From Apopatocola sp963618015 (GTDB taxonomy: Bacteria > Bacillota > Clostridia > Oscillospirales > Oscillospiraceae): 51,573 nucleotides of DNA. The stretch is taken from NCBI GenBank assembly GCA_963618015.1, contig CAVEQS010000018.1, forward strand, positions 1 through 51,573. Reading direction: 5' to 3'. Shown here one piece after another: positions 24,580-33,388 of this stretch. The notes below the pieces were generated by a model, which saw nothing but the letters and a program-made list of their open reading frames with translations, was not told where the DNA came from and did no database searches. Within the stretch, counting starts at the first letter, position 1, and each line of letters begins with the position of its first letter. A program made the position numbers and the translations under genes.

Positions 24580-25269
24580 TTAAAGTCCCCACTTGTAACC
24601 GTAGCCCCAAACGGTGGTGATGTAGGCGGGCATGGTGGGATCGTCCTCAATCTTGATGCGCAGACGGCGGATGTTGACGTCTACGATCTTCAGCTCGCCG
24701 AAATAGTCACGACCCCATACCTCGTTGAGAATGTCCTCGCGGGAGAGGGCTTTGCCGGGATTGTCCATGAAATATTTAATGATGGAAAACTCGATCTGCG
24801 TCAGACGTACGCGCTCGCCATTTTTCTCCAGCGTGCGGTTGCGCGTGTTGAGGCGGAACGGCCCCTGCCGGATCTCCCCGGTCTCCTCGGCGTCCTGCTC
24901 GCCGCCGGTGCGGCGGAAGAGCGCGTCGATACGCGCGGTGAGCTCGGCGGGGGAGAAGGGCTTGGTGACATAGTCGTCCGCGCCTGTCATAAGGCCGGTG
25001 ACCTTGTCCATCTCCTGGCTGCGGGCAGTGAGCATGATGATGCCGATGCGCGAATTGGACGCGCGGATGCGGCGGCAGACCTCAAAGCCGTCGATGTCCG
25101 GCAGCATAACGTCCAGCAGCGCCACGCGGATGTCCGGGTGGCGTCGGAGCTGTTCGAGCGCCATTTCGCCGCAGTCAGCTTCGATCGGCTCATAGCCGCT
25201 TCGGCGCAGATTGATGACGACAAAGCTTCGGATATTGGCTTCGTCCTCCAGAACCAGAACTTTCTTCAT
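24580..25269 (-). CDS. OmpR-family response regulator of the recA operon
   Basis: A 229-residue regulator: acidic pair in VLEDE, phospho-acceptor Asp53 (ALLDVMLP), Lys in YVTKPFSPAEL, and a winged helix ending VDVNIRRLRIKIE and TTVWGYGYKW. It lies nine bases after the FG-GAP-like lipoprotein gene and precedes its kinase. Confidence 0.93.
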   Translation of the reverse strand: MKKVLVLEDEANIRSFVVINLRRSGYEPIEADCGEMALEQLRRHPDIRVALLDVMLPDIDGFEVCRRIRASNSRIGIIMLTARSQEMDKVTGLMTGADDYVTKPFSPAELTARIDALFRRTGGEQDAEETGEIRQGPFRLNTRNRTLEKNGERVRLTQIEFSIIKYFMDNPGKALSREDILNEVWGRDYFGELKIVDVNIRRLRIKIEDDPTMPAYITTVWGYGYKWGL

Positions 25270-25278
25270 ATCGGTTTC

Positions 25279-26595
25279 TTACCCTCCAACGACGGAGCCG
25301 GAGCTCCAGTCCGTATAAATCACATGAAATCGGCTGCGGATCGTGTTCTCGTCGGTCTTGCCGTCAAGAATCTCGGCGGCGTATACCGTCGTGCCCTCTT
25401 CCTGCAGAAGGAAGCGGTTCTCGAGCTTGGCGCGCTCGTACCGGTTTTCCCCGGTGATGGCGTATATGGCAACATAGTTTTCCAGCGACCCGTCCGAGCG
25501 CAGACGGGAGAGAATCACCGCCCGCTCACCGGAAACGCTGTCGTCCCGCTGCACCGTGAGCCCGACGTCCCAGCCGGACGGCAGCACGAGATACCAGTTG
25601 TCCGTAACGCAATGGTACGTTGTCATAACGGTGCTTGCGCGGCCCGAAGCGTCGTACCGGAACCAGGCGATCGACCAAAAGACCTCGTCGCCGCGGCTGT
25701 AGAGCTGCTGCGGGTGCGGGATCTCGGTGCAGCCGTCGCCGTCAATGTCCTGCGCGTACACAAGGCTGTAGGAGCGCCGTGTTTCGGAGATCTGCGTGGA
25801 GCGGTTCATGGTGAGATTGATAAGGGAACCGTCCCGGCAGACGAAGAGATCGGATACGAGATCGCCGGTCGTGAGCGTGGATTCCGCGAGCAGGGCGGGC
25901 GCGTCTCCGGCGAGTGTGATCATGCGCAGCCGCTGCAGCGAGGCAATATCGGCGCTAAGCGCCGCCGAGGTCGCCTGCGGCTCCTGACCGAGCGCAAAGG
26001 TGTATTGATCGATGAGATACGTTGTGCTGTTCGCCGCGCGCAGATTCAAAAGCTCGTCGCAGCCATCGCGGTTGATATCACCGGTGACAAACTCGGCGCT
26101 GTCGGTGCTCAAAAGCGCATCGCCGCTCCATCCTGCGAGGGAATATACGGAGAGAACGGATACGCCCGAGGAAATTTGCCACGAAACGAGAAGCTCTTTC
26201 TGCCCGTCGCCGGTGAGATCGGCATAGTCGATCCGCCCGATGGACGAGCCCTCGCCGGAGAGGGAGAGCACGAGCCGGTATTCACCGTTTTCCGAGGAAT
26301 AAATGTTGATTTTAGGGTTCTTTCCGCCGTCGCGGAAGAAGGCGAGCGCTTCGTCGGCCCCGTCGCCGTCTACGTCGCTGAGCTGTACGCTCTGGCGGTA
26401 GCTGCCGTGTGTGGGCGCAGCATATTCGCTGCCGGAGGCAAGCTCCGTGTCAATGAGCGATTGGAGCTGCTGGTATTCTTCCGAAGCCATCGGAAGAGAA
26501 AAATACTGATCGATGTTGCCGGAATAGCAGCCGCTCATACAGAAAAGCAGCGCGGCAAGCAGAAGAAAAGCCCCCGGCCGGACAAATCGTTTCAT
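25279..26595 (-). CDS. Secreted lipoprotein with FG-GAP/VCBS-like Asp-rich repeats
   Basis: A 438-residue lipoprotein (signal peptide, lipobox MSGC). Four calcium-loop-like motifs are spaced along the sequence: DVDGDGADE, DLTGDGQKE, DINRDGCDE and DIDGDGCTE, each following a short beta-rich stretch, which suggests a beta-propeller (FG-GAP/integrin-like) fold. Start at 26595 with CGGAGAC upstream. It is the first gene of the nine-gene operon, directly ahead of a two-component system, so it could be an extracellular sensor accessory; that is inference. Confidence 0.8.
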   Translation of the reverse strand: MKRFVRPGAFLLLAALLFCMSGCYSGNIDQYFSLPMASEEYQQLQSLIDTELASGSEYAAPTHGSYRQSVQLSDVDGDGADEALAFFRDGGKNPKINIYSSENGEYRLVLSLSGEGSSIGRIDYADLTGDGQKELLVSWQISSGVSVLSVYSLAGWSGDALLSTDSAEFVTGDINRDGCDELLNLRAANSTTYLIDQYTFALGQEPQATSAALSADIASLQRLRMITLAGDAPALLAESTLTTGDLVSDLFVCRDGSLINLTMNRSTQISETRRSYSLVYAQDIDGDGCTEIPHPQQLYSRGDEVFWSIAWFRYDASGRASTVMTTYHCVTDNWYLVLPSGWDVGLTVQRDDSVSGERAVILSRLRSDGSLENYVAIYAITGENRYERAKLENRFLLQEEGTTVYAAEILDGKTDENTIRSRFHVIYTDWSSGSVVGG

Positions 26596-26687
26596 AGTCT
26601 GTCTCCGTTTTTTGTGAGCATAAATAGGCAAAACTATAATACCATATCTCCCCCAAAAAGGGAATACCGGAAGCCGAATATTTTTTC

Positions 26688-26716
26688 TTGCCAAAGAGAG
26701 TTATACGCGGTATAAT
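26688..26716 (+). promoter_or_regulatory. Promoter of the tRNA-Leu gene
   Basis: TTGCCA (26688-26693) and a perfect TATAAT (26711-26716) are 17 bases apart, with the mature tRNA starting 11 bases after the -10 box. The rest of 26596-26687 is the AT-rich leader of the divergent lipoprotein operon. Confidence 0.85.
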
Positions 26717-26726
26717 GCCGCCATAC

Positions 26727-26813
26727 GCCGGTGTGGTGGAATTGGCAGACGCCCGGGACTCAAAATCCCGTGTCCGCAAGGACGTGCGGGTTCGACCCCC
26801 GCCACCGGCACCA
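26727..26813 (+). tRNA. tRNA-Leu (anticodon CAA)
   Basis: Acceptor arms GCCGGTG / CACCGGC pair fully, and CCA is encoded. The anticodon arm CGGGA-CTCAAAA-TCCCG gives anticodon CAA, which reads UUG. A long variable arm (TGTCCGCAAGGACG) and the T loop GGTTCGACCCC identify a class II leucine tRNA. Confidence 0.96.
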
Positions 26814-26817
26814 AAAA

Positions 26818-26845
26818 CCAGCGCCCCCGCGGGGCGCTGGTTTTT
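26818..26845 (+). terminator. Terminator of tRNA-Leu
   Basis: The stem CCAGCGCCCC / GGGGCGCTGG with a tight loop is followed by five T, four bases after the CCA end. Confidence 0.85.
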
Positions 26846-26929
26846 GTATTTGCGGGGGCGAACCCGAGCGGGAGTGAATGGAGCGCCGGGGGCGCTCCAG
26901 AGCCGCGAGGCGGCCTGTGCCGCAGCGCA

Positions 26930-26951
26930 GGTCGACCCCCGCCACCGGCAC
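26930..26951 (+). repeat. Second copy of the tRNA-Leu 3' end
   Basis: The 22 bases TCGACCCCCGCCACCGGCACCA repeat 26792-26813 exactly, that is the T-loop half, the acceptor strand and CCA. No other part of the tRNA is repeated. A duplicated tRNA 3' end is the classic trace of site-specific integration, but only about 115 bases lie between the copies and they contain no integrase. Confidence 0.85.
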
Positions 26952-26955
26952 CACG

Positions 26956-27022
26956 TCAAAACAGCACCATGAGGTCACCAGCCGCCGCAGGCGGCGTCCG
27001 ATTGACCGATGGTGCTGTTTTT
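26956..27022 (+). terminator. Long compound hairpin with T-run
   Basis: AAAACAGCACCAT (26956-26968) pairs with ATGGTGCTGTTTT (27007-27019). Nested inside are GGTCA / TGACC and GCCGCC / GGCGGC. A T-run follows. It looks like a structured terminator or small RNA end downstream of the duplicated tRNA tail. Confidence 0.55.
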
Positions 27023-27086
27023 CCTTTTCCGACGCGACCCGCTATGCTGGGCTCGTGTCGGATGGGCGCTGGTTTTTCAGTTTGTC

Positions 27087-27129
27087 AAAAAAGTCTCCCG
27101 CGTCCGTCTGGACGCGGGAGACTTTTTTT
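27087..27129 (-). terminator. Bidirectional intrinsic terminator
   Basis: The 19-bp stem AAAAAAGTCTCCCGCGTCC and its complement enclose a 4-base loop, flanked by A- and T-runs. It ends the minus-strand lipoprotein gene at 27150. Confidence 0.9.
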
Positions 27130-27149
27130 ACATGTATAGCAGAGCTGTA

Positions 27150-28168
27150 TTATGCGCGGGAGAATACGATCGCCGTGCCGGCGATCTCCTCATCAACGAG
27201 GGAGAACGTATCGGAGCTCTCATCATAGACGGCGATGCTCTGATCCCGGCCAATGGTCAGATCGATCTCACCGTTTTCCACGGAATACACGCCGTTGAAG
27301 GTGCTGTTGTCGATCAGCTCTTGCAGGGATTCCTTGGAGAGAATGCTGGCCATGAAGTCGTCCAGCGACATTTCCAGCATGGCTTCAATGAGCTCGCGCG
27401 TCGTCGTGCATCCATATGCCTGCAAAAGCTCCTCGACCGAATAACCGTTGGTGTCTGCGTCCTGCTGGATTTCTTTTTCCAGATATATGACGAGCCCGTC
27501 GGTAAATGCGGTATAGAACGTATTGATCAATGCAGCAGCGGATCCGTTTTCTGCCGACATGACGAACGTGCCCTTGTCGGTGAACTCAAGCGAATATTTC
27601 AACGTGAGAGTACCCAGATCCATGCAATCCAGGAGCGCCTTGGAGGATTCCTCGTCGTCAATGGCGGTGTATAGAGCCTGTGTGAAAATAGCCGTTACAT
27701 CCAGCTCATTGGATACCCAGCTTCCGAGCAGCTTTTCGGCAAGCGCCCTGTCGCCGGACTGAACGGCCATCGCGGCGCTGTCCTGATAATCGCCGAGAGC
27801 GGCAAAGAGCTCTGCCGCTTTCTCATACTCTCCGGTGTCGTAGGCGTTTCGCGCGAGCGCGTAGTCGCACGCGGTGACGAGCTCTGCGCTGTCCTCATAG
27901 TCGCCGAGCGCCGCGAAGAGTGCGCGGGCCTGCTCATACTCTCCGGCACCGTAAGTGCTTTTTGCGACCGTATAGTCGCATGCCGTTGCCAGGGAGGCGC
28001 TGTCCTTATAGTCGCCGAGCGTCTTGAACATTTCGGCGGCCGCGGCCGCGTCGCCGCTTTCCATAAGCTGCTTTGCCGTCTTGTAGTCGGTGGCGCTGCA
28101 GCCGGTCATGGTCAGCAGGAGAGCGGCGAGGAGAAGCATCAGAGCCAGTTTTTGATCGTCTTTTTCAT
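27150..28168 (-). CDS. Lipoprotein with three 37-residue TPR-like repeats; likely one-base frameshift in its leader
   Basis: A predicted secreted lipoprotein (hydrophobic LLLAALLLT, lipobox MTGC). Three tandem 37-residue units follow the Cys, each of the form DY..AK......EY..A..LF.ALGDY.DSA, a TPR-like solenoid; the C-terminal 230 residues are unrecognised. The natural start, ATG at 28168 with GAGAGAGA upstream and codons for MKKTIK, is out of frame: after ATCAAAAAC it hits TGA within ten codons. One more A in the A5 run (28149-28153 on the plus strand, T5) would join it to the long frame as MKKTIKKLALMLLLAA. As sequenced, the frame starts in-frame only at ATG 28139 or, without a good ribosome site, further upstream. 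Sequencing error, mutation or slippage are all possible. Confidence 0.7.
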
Positions 28169-28338
28169 TCTCTCTCTCTTCCTTCTTCCGACACGGAATA
28201 TATTTTTTCGTGTACGTGAACAATATAGCATCGCGTCCGCCGGTTTGTAAAGGGAAACAGTGCGTCCTGCGGCGGCTTTTCATCATATGCGCACGCTATA
28301 GTGCTGTTCCGGACGTTGACCGGGGCTCCTCGTGGATC

Positions 28339-29289
28339 TTACTGCGGAAGGATCTCGGAGAGCGGGGGGAGGGAGGAGAAATACTCCTGAATGCACTCGA
28401 GCGCGATTTTCTCGCTCTGGTGCAGGTTGGAAAGGCGCTGGTGGATGAGATAGAGCGTCATGCTGTTTTCCCGTTCCAGATCGGGGAGCGGTACGAGCGA
28501 AAACTCATCGTTATCAACGCTGTGATCCTGCGTGGCGGCATAGCCGCTCATAACGCCGAGAACGTTCCAGCGGAGCACGGCCATTTTGACGAGCGGGACG
28601 TTGGGGTACACCGTGATGCGATTGCTTGGATCCATGCTCTGCGAATAGAAGATGCGGCTGTAGCTGTAGAGAAACTGCGGCAGTATCGCGAACCGCTCGT
28701 TTGTGAGCGACATTATATCAACGGTTTCCTGCCGGTGGATGGGGTGATCGTGTCGCGCGATAAGATAGAGCTTGTCGTCGTATACCGGCGTGATCTGCAC
28801 CTGGTATTTCTGCGCCATGGAGGAAAAATCGTCGAGTCCGTCCGGTGAGAAATAGGTGAGGCCGATGTTATAGTTGCTCTGTACGATCTCCGAGCCAACC
28901 TTCATGCCGACAACTTCGTGAAACCGGAGCTGTCCGCGCGGCACCTTTTCCTGATACCGGTGCATGAGCGGCAGCGTAAGACCGCACATAACGCTCGGCG
29001 AGGCAAGAATGCTGACCGGGAGCAGACGTTTTTCAGCGTCCGTCCCCAGTGCGATGACATCCTGCCAGCGCGAGAGAATGTCCCAGGCGTTGGAGAGCAC
29101 CTCCTTGCCCTCCTCCGTGGGGACAACGCCGTCGCGCACGCGCTCGAAAACGGGGAAGCCGAGCTCGTCCTCGGTTTTGTTCACAATGGCGGAGAGCGCT
29201 GTCTGGCTGATGAAAAGCTCGCGCGCGGCGGCGGAGATCGAGTGATGCTGCGCTACGCACAGCAGATAATGCAGATGTTCGAGTCTCAT
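28339..29289 (-). CDS. LysR-family transcriptional regulator 1
   Basis: A 316-residue LysR protein. The N-terminal winged helix-turn-helix is clear (HHSISAAARELFISQTALSA, then EDELGFPVFER); the rest is the effector-binding domain, which in this family usually senses a pathway intermediate. Its ATG overlaps the stop of the second LysR gene by four bases (ATGA), so both are made from one message. The pair is immediately downstream of the opine-dehydrogenase/permease genes and is the obvious candidate to control the cluster. Confidence 0.93.
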   Translation of the reverse strand: MRLEHLHYLLCVAQHHSISAAARELFISQTALSAIVNKTEDELGFPVFERVRDGVVPTEEGKEVLSNAWDILSRWQDVIALGTDAEKRLLPVSILASPSVMCGLTLPLMHRYQEKVPRGQLRFHEVVGMKVGSEIVQSNYNIGLTYFSPDGLDDFSSMAQKYQVQITPVYDDKLYLIARHDHPIHRQETVDIMSLTNERFAILPQFLYSYSRIFYSQSMDPSNRITVYPNVPLVKMAVLRWNVLGVMSGYAATQDHSVDNDEFSLVPLPDLERENSMTLYLIHQRLSNLHQSEKIALECIQEYFSSLPPLSEILPQ

Positions 29290-30251
29290 GCGCCCTCCCC
29301 CTTGCCGATAAACTGTCCGCCGTATTCCTCGGCGGAAAACGTGCGGAAATAGTCCAGGATCTCGTTGGTCATGATCTTCTCCGGGTACCGGAGATAGGAT
29401 TCATCACGCTGTATAAGACAATAGTGCATCCGCGGAGAGAAAAGGTCTTCGGAGAAGTGAAGCAGCTTGTGGCGCGCCGGATCGTAGCTCTTTGCGGCGG
29501 CAAACGTAAATGCCGTGCCGATGCCGAGCATATTTTCCTGCTCCATGACCGACTGGAGAAGATAGAAATTCGGTACGGACGTGATCTGGCAATGCTGCGA
29601 GGCCCAGCGGGCAAAGCGCGCGCCGCCGGAGAAAAAGCCGGTGGCGGTGACGATGGGGTAGGCGGAAAGATCCTCCTTTTGCAGCACATCAAGCTTGGCG
29701 AGCGGATGGTCACGCGTTACGATGCCGCAGAACTCCGTAGCGAGCAGCGGTGTGATATGCAGACCCTTTTCCTCCAGCTCCTGCCGAAGCTCGTCGATCT
29801 CACTGTCGGAGACATAGAAAAGACAGATATTTGCGTTGCCCTGCAATATCATCGGCAGCGCCGCCGGACGCGGCTGCTCCTCGAAAAAGAGATCGCATTT
29901 AAGCTCGTAAGCGTGAAAGCGCTGTGTGAGCTCGAGCGCAACGCCTGCGCCTGTCGCCGACGTGACGACAACATGCACCGGCTGCGCATGAACGCTCTCG
30001 TGTGTCGTAAGGCTGTAGAGCAGCTCCGCCTGCACGTTGATGTCGCGCAGCGCATCGAGAAACTGCTCGCCGAGGACCGTGGGCACCATGCCGTTTGGCG
30101 TGCGGCAGAAAATGGAAAAGCCGACCTCCTCTTCCACGGAGCTGAGGATGGAACTGAGTGTTGTCTGGCGCAAATTGAGAGCTTTTGCCGCGGCAGAAAC
30201 GGATTTCTGCCGGCCGATCTCCAGAATGTAGGGGAAGTACTCCAACTGCAT
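29286..30251 (-). CDS. LysR-family transcriptional regulator 2
   Basis: A 321-residue LysR protein with helix-turn-helix QKSVSAAAKALNLRQTTLSS and the typical VEEEVGFSIF wing. The effector domain differs clearly from that of the neighbouring LysR protein, so they should respond to different ligands. ATG at 30251 is chosen; a GTG nine bases upstream is possible and the ribosome site is weak (AAAGA/AAGAG). A dyad at 30279-30294 lies just upstream and could be its own operator. Confidence 0.93.
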   Translation of the reverse strand: MQLEYFPYILEIGRQKSVSAAAKALNLRQTTLSSILSSVEEEVGFSIFCRTPNGMVPTVLGEQFLDALRDINVQAELLYSLTTHESVHAQPVHVVVTSATGAGVALELTQRFHAYELKCDLFFEEQPRPAALPMILQGNANICLFYVSDSEIDELRQELEEKGLHITPLLATEFCGIVTRDHPLAKLDVLQKEDLSAYPIVTATGFFSGGARFARWASQHCQITSVPNFYLLQSVMEQENMLGIGTAFTFAAAKSYDPARHKLLHFSEDLFSPRMHYCLIQRDESYLRYPEKIMTNEILDYFRTFSAEEYGGQFIGKGEGA

Positions 30252-30278
30252 GGACAACACACTCTTTTCTTTCAGATT

Positions 30279-30294
30279 ATTCTCAAACGAGAAT
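30279..30294. promoter_or_regulatory. Candidate LysR operator
   Basis: ATTCTC-AAAC-GAGAAT is a perfect 6-bp dyad 28 bases upstream of the LysR 2 start. Autoregulation through a short dyad near the promoter is usual for LysR proteins; the match to a T-N11-A box is only approximate. Confidence 0.35.
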
Positions 30295-30315
30295 GATTTC
30301 GCACAAATAGCCGAA

Positions 30316-30345
30316 CAGGAGGGGTCGAAAAATCGACTCCTCCTG
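30316..30345 (-). terminator. Hairpin between opine dehydrogenase and LysR genes
   Basis: A 13-bp stem with one wobble pair (CAGGAGGGGTCGA / TCGACTCCTCCTG) and an A4 loop. No strong T-run follows in either direction. It probably separates the permease/opine-dehydrogenase transcript from the regulator genes. Confidence 0.5.
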
Positions 30346-30406
30346 TAGTGTTTCTAACCGGAAATGCGGGGAATTATGCGGTTTGGTTTAAAGGCTTCGC
30401 CAAGGA

Positions 30407-31477
30407 TCACTCGATGGCCTTGTAGATCTCTTCGAGCGGCATGTCCTTCGGGAAGCCGAGATTCTCGAGCGTGCGGCCGCCGTGGATGTAATCGCGGTCG
30501 TTGATCGCGCCGGCTACGCCGAGGAAGGAACGCAGCACCGGCATATCCATGCCGAGGTGCTCCGCCACGGACAGGGCGAACGCACCGCCGCAGCCGCAGT
30601 CCTCGTGGAGATAGCGGTGGTCAAGCGCGAAGGGGCCGTCCATGTACTTGTAGAAGATGTGAACTTCGGGGTGCTCGTCGAGATGCTGCACCTTTTCGAT
30701 CATACCCATCGGGTTGCCGTGCTCGGTCATGCCCATGGCCTCGATAACGGCCTTGCGCTCCTCGCGGATCTTGCCGACGCAGTGCACGACGCGCGGCGTG
30801 AAGGCGTACTGGAAGAGGGAGTAGTCATGCCCCTTGTGGTCGATCTCCGCGGCGGAGAGAACGGTGCTCGCGATGTGGTTGATGACGTTGCCCGCGTTGA
30901 TGACGCCTTCAAAGACGTTGCGGTTGGCGGTGTATTCAACGACGCCCTCGAGATCCTTGAGCACGCGCGCGGTATCGGAGGCGGGGAGGGAAGCGACTTT
31001 GCCCTTGAGATTGAGGGGCATGCCGGTCGTGACCTCGGCCTTGCCGGTCAGACGGCAGGGGCAGAAGTTGCCTTCCTTCTCGGTCAGGGTGACCTTGGCG
31101 GTGACGCCCATCTCGTCGAAGACCTTGCGGAACACGAAGGAGGCGAGGTTGCCGGGGATGATGAGGATGTGCTGGCCGTCTTCAACGTAAGGGGCGATGC
31201 GGCGGGCGATCTCCTCGTGGCGGTCGGCCATGACGTGGACGAAAATGACTTCCGCGCCGCGGACAGCCTTTTCGGGGTCGGTGGTCATGCACACGGGCTT
31301 GCCCGTGCCGTGCATGCCGCCGCGCAGCGTGATGCCGCCGAGCTCTTCGATATCCTGGAAGCGGGAGGCGAAGCGCTCGTCGTCGTGGAAGGTGACCTCA
31401 AAGCCGCGCTGGGACATAACGGAAGCAACGGCGTGGCCGGTGGAACCGGCGCCGATAACGGTAATTTTGCGAACCAT
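30407..31477 (-). CDS. Octopine/nopaline (opine) dehydrogenase family protein
   Basis: A 356-residue NAD(P)-dependent enzyme. The Rossmann nucleotide loop is GAGSTGHA (residues 9-16); after about residue 185 comes the all-helical octopine-dehydrogenase domain (NVFEGVINAGNVINHIAS, with the Asn/His-rich active site pattern of the family). Family members reversibly split or form a C-N bond between an amino acid and a 2-oxo acid. It is preceded by AAAGGAG and lies 166 bases after the DASS permease gene, on the same strand. Its use here is probably oxidative cleavage of an imported opine-like compound, which is inference; the substrate is unknown. Confidence 0.85.
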   Translation of the reverse strand: MVRKITVIGAGSTGHAVASVMSQRGFEVTFHDDERFASRFQDIEELGGITLRGGMHGTGKPVCMTTDPEKAVRGAEVIFVHVMADRHEEIARRIAPYVEDGQHILIIPGNLASFVFRKVFDEMGVTAKVTLTEKEGNFCPCRLTGKAEVTTGMPLNLKGKVASLPASDTARVLKDLEGVVEYTANRNVFEGVINAGNVINHIASTVLSAAEIDHKGHDYSLFQYAFTPRVVHCVGKIREERKAVIEAMGMTEHGNPMGMIEKVQHLDEHPEVHIFYKYMDGPFALDHRYLHEDCGCGGAFALSVAEHLGMDMPVLRSFLGVAGAINDRDYIHGGRTLENLGFPKDMPLEEIYKAIE

Positions 31478-31523
31478 AATACAATCTCCTTTACATTACA
31501 ACACGATCCTTTGCTGCCGGAAA

Positions 31524-31564
31524 GGGGCTGAAACCGGTTTTTATTCCGATTTTTTTCCAGCCCC
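31524..31564 (-). other. Intercistronic hairpin between permease and dehydrogenase
   Basis: GGGGCTG and CAGCCCC pair around a 27-base AT-rich interior that itself has GG..CC pairing. It has T-rich surroundings and could attenuate or process the message. Confidence 0.35.
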
Positions 31565-31643
31565 TCGCCAGGAGTTGGGCAGCGCGGGAAGGAAAGAGAG
31601 GGATACTGCGGGATGAAATGAGCTTAGTGACTATGCGAAGCTC

Positions 31644-33149
31644 TTAGTGAACGAGCAGGCTGATGAGCAGGAACACCGGGATGCCGACAATAAGAACAGA
31701 GAGCGCGCCGACCGTGGCCGTCTTGATGCGCATGCCGCCGTTGGGCAGCGTCGGCTGGGAGTGGAAGATGGCCGCGGGAGCGGAAGCACCGGGGAGGATC
31801 AGGCCGACGTTGACCATGTAGATCAGAGCGGCGCCCGCGAGCGTCGGGTTCATGCCGGCAGCAACGGTGAACGGAGCAATGATGGGGATCAGAGCCGAGC
31901 CGAACGCGATGTTCGAGCCGAGGTTGGTGAGGATCATGGAAACGATGATCGTGAACACAAGAATGAAGCCGGGGCCCTTTCCGGCAAAGATCGGGGCGAA
32001 CACGCCGCTGATCCAGGGGACAACGCCAGTGGCTTCGCTCGTAACGGCGCTCGAGAGCGGCAGCGTCACGGCGCACATGAGAATGACTTCCCAGCTGATG
32101 GCGGTGTTCTTGACTTCCTTGAACACGATGCAGGGCTTGCCGTCGCCTTCGCCGCTCGGAAGGATGAGCAGGATGGCGGCGCAGATGCAGTAGCAGCCGG
32201 CGACCGTGATGGTCTGGTTGACGAGCGTGGCGAGCTTGGAGCCGATGAGGGTGTTGCCGAGGATGCAGATGATAACGGTCAGGCAGTAGACGATGAGGAT
32301 GCGCTTGACGCGGGGACGCATGACCTTGCTGTCCTCGCCGAGCTTGGTCTCATCGAAGCGCTGCATCTTGCTGTAGTCGATCTTAAAAATCCACTTGGAG
32401 ATGAAGACATAGGCCGTGATGATAAGGACGGTCGTGGGGATGGTGATGCAGGCCATGACGCCCATGTTCAGCTGCGTGCCGACCGCGGCGGACCAGTTGT
32501 TCGCCAGGCCGAGCATCCAGCTCTGGTAGGGGATCATGCCGCCGCCGAGCACGGTGCTGAGCATAACGCCGCCGAAGCCGACGTAGCGGAAGCCGCTCTT
32601 CTCGTCGTAGCCGCAGTTGTCGGCGATGTCGTTCCAGATGCCGTAGAGGATCAGGGAGAGGACGATCTGGTTGACGACGACGCAGGAGAGGCCGAAGATC
32701 ACGAAGAATGCCCAGACATAGAGCATCGGGCTCTTCTTGAAGATGGGCTTGGAGAGAGACCAGCGGACGAACCACTTGCCGAAGCCGTAGTAGGAGAGGG
32801 AACCGGCGGCCACGAAGCCGACGATGCTCTGGAATACGACGTTATGGCCGAGGCCGTTGGTGATGACCTGGGACATGCTGGAGTAGCCGCTGATGCCGAA
32901 CGCGATGATCGCGAACAGAGACGGCCAGATGATGTCGCCGCAGGCGGAGTAGCCGTAAATGACGCCGATGAAGACGCCGAGCAGCTTCATGCCGAGCGGG
33001 GTGACGGTCGCGAACGGGGGAAGGTAGCCGAAGAGGAACATGAGCGCCAGCGTGATGACCATGTGGACCCACTGCATGGGCGTATAGCCCTTTCTCTTCG
33101 CAGGAACGGAAGCAGAAGTCTTTTCCATTTGAGTGTACATCCCTTTCAT
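31644..33149 (-). CDS. DASS/SLC13-family carboxylate permease
   Basis: A 501-residue integral membrane protein with about 12 helices. The second-half motif TNLGSNIAFGSALIPIIAPF corresponds to the Ser-Asn-Thr-type hairpin that binds sodium and carboxylate in the DASS (divalent anion:sodium) family, and VVVNQIVLSLILYGI looks like the first-half counterpart. Family members carry dicarboxylates, citrate or related anions into the cell. ATG at 33149 is used (GAG eight bases upstream); starts three and seven codons later are also possible. It is the first gene of the minus-strand unit and diverges from the isomerase operon. It is probably the uptake system for the substrate of the cluster. Confidence 0.85.
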   Translation of the reverse strand: MKGMYTQMEKTSASVPAKRKGYTPMQWVHMVITLALMFLFGYLPPFATVTPLGMKLLGVFIGVIYGYSACGDIIWPSLFAIIAFGISGYSSMSQVITNGLGHNVVFQSIVGFVAAGSLSYYGFGKWFVRWSLSKPIFKKSPMLYVWAFFVIFGLSCVVVNQIVLSLILYGIWNDIADNCGYDEKSGFRYVGFGGVMLSTVLGGGMIPYQSWMLGLANNWSAAVGTQLNMGVMACITIPTTVLIITAYVFISKWIFKIDYSKMQRFDETKLGEDSKVMRPRVKRILIVYCLTVIICILGNTLIGSKLATLVNQTITVAGCYCICAAILLILPSGEGDGKPCIVFKEVKNTAISWEVILMCAVTLPLSSAVTSEATGVVPWISGVFAPIFAGKGPGFILVFTIIVSMILTNLGSNIAFGSALIPIIAPFTVAAGMNPTLAGAALIYMVNVGLILPGASAPAAIFHSQPTLPNGGMRIKTATVGALSVLIVGIPVFLLISLLVH

Positions 33150-33334
33150 TTTCTTTTCTCAGGATGCAGAGCGGAGCCTGGAGCGGGGAAGCTCCTTTGT
33201 CCTCTCTGCCGTCAAGTCGTGGACTGCGGATTTGAAGAGAGCGGTACGCACGGCTTGCGGACAAATGGAGGAGTTCGGAGACCTGCCGATCCGCTGCCGG
33301 ACAGCGGCGCGGCCGATTACCGGATTCCGCCATC

Positions 33335-33363
33335 ATAATAAAACAGATGTCCCCCGGAATCAA
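33335..33363 (-). promoter_or_regulatory. Promoter of the permease operon
   Basis: On the minus strand TTGATT (33358-33363) and TATTAT (33335-33340) are exactly 17 bases apart. The resulting leader to the permease start would be about 180 bases. Confidence 0.6.
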
Positions 33364-33388
33364 CCGCTTTGGCTATTAGGTTTTTTGG

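Noticed and set aside
23128..26715. A 1195-codon plus-strand open frame opposite the two-component and lipoprotein genes
   Set aside because: It covers three clear minus-strand genes, has low-complexity composition and no ribosome site; an antisense shadow.
26450..26978. Minus-strand frames across the tRNA-Leu gene
   Set aside because: They are antisense to a confident tRNA and contain its complement as peptide sequence.
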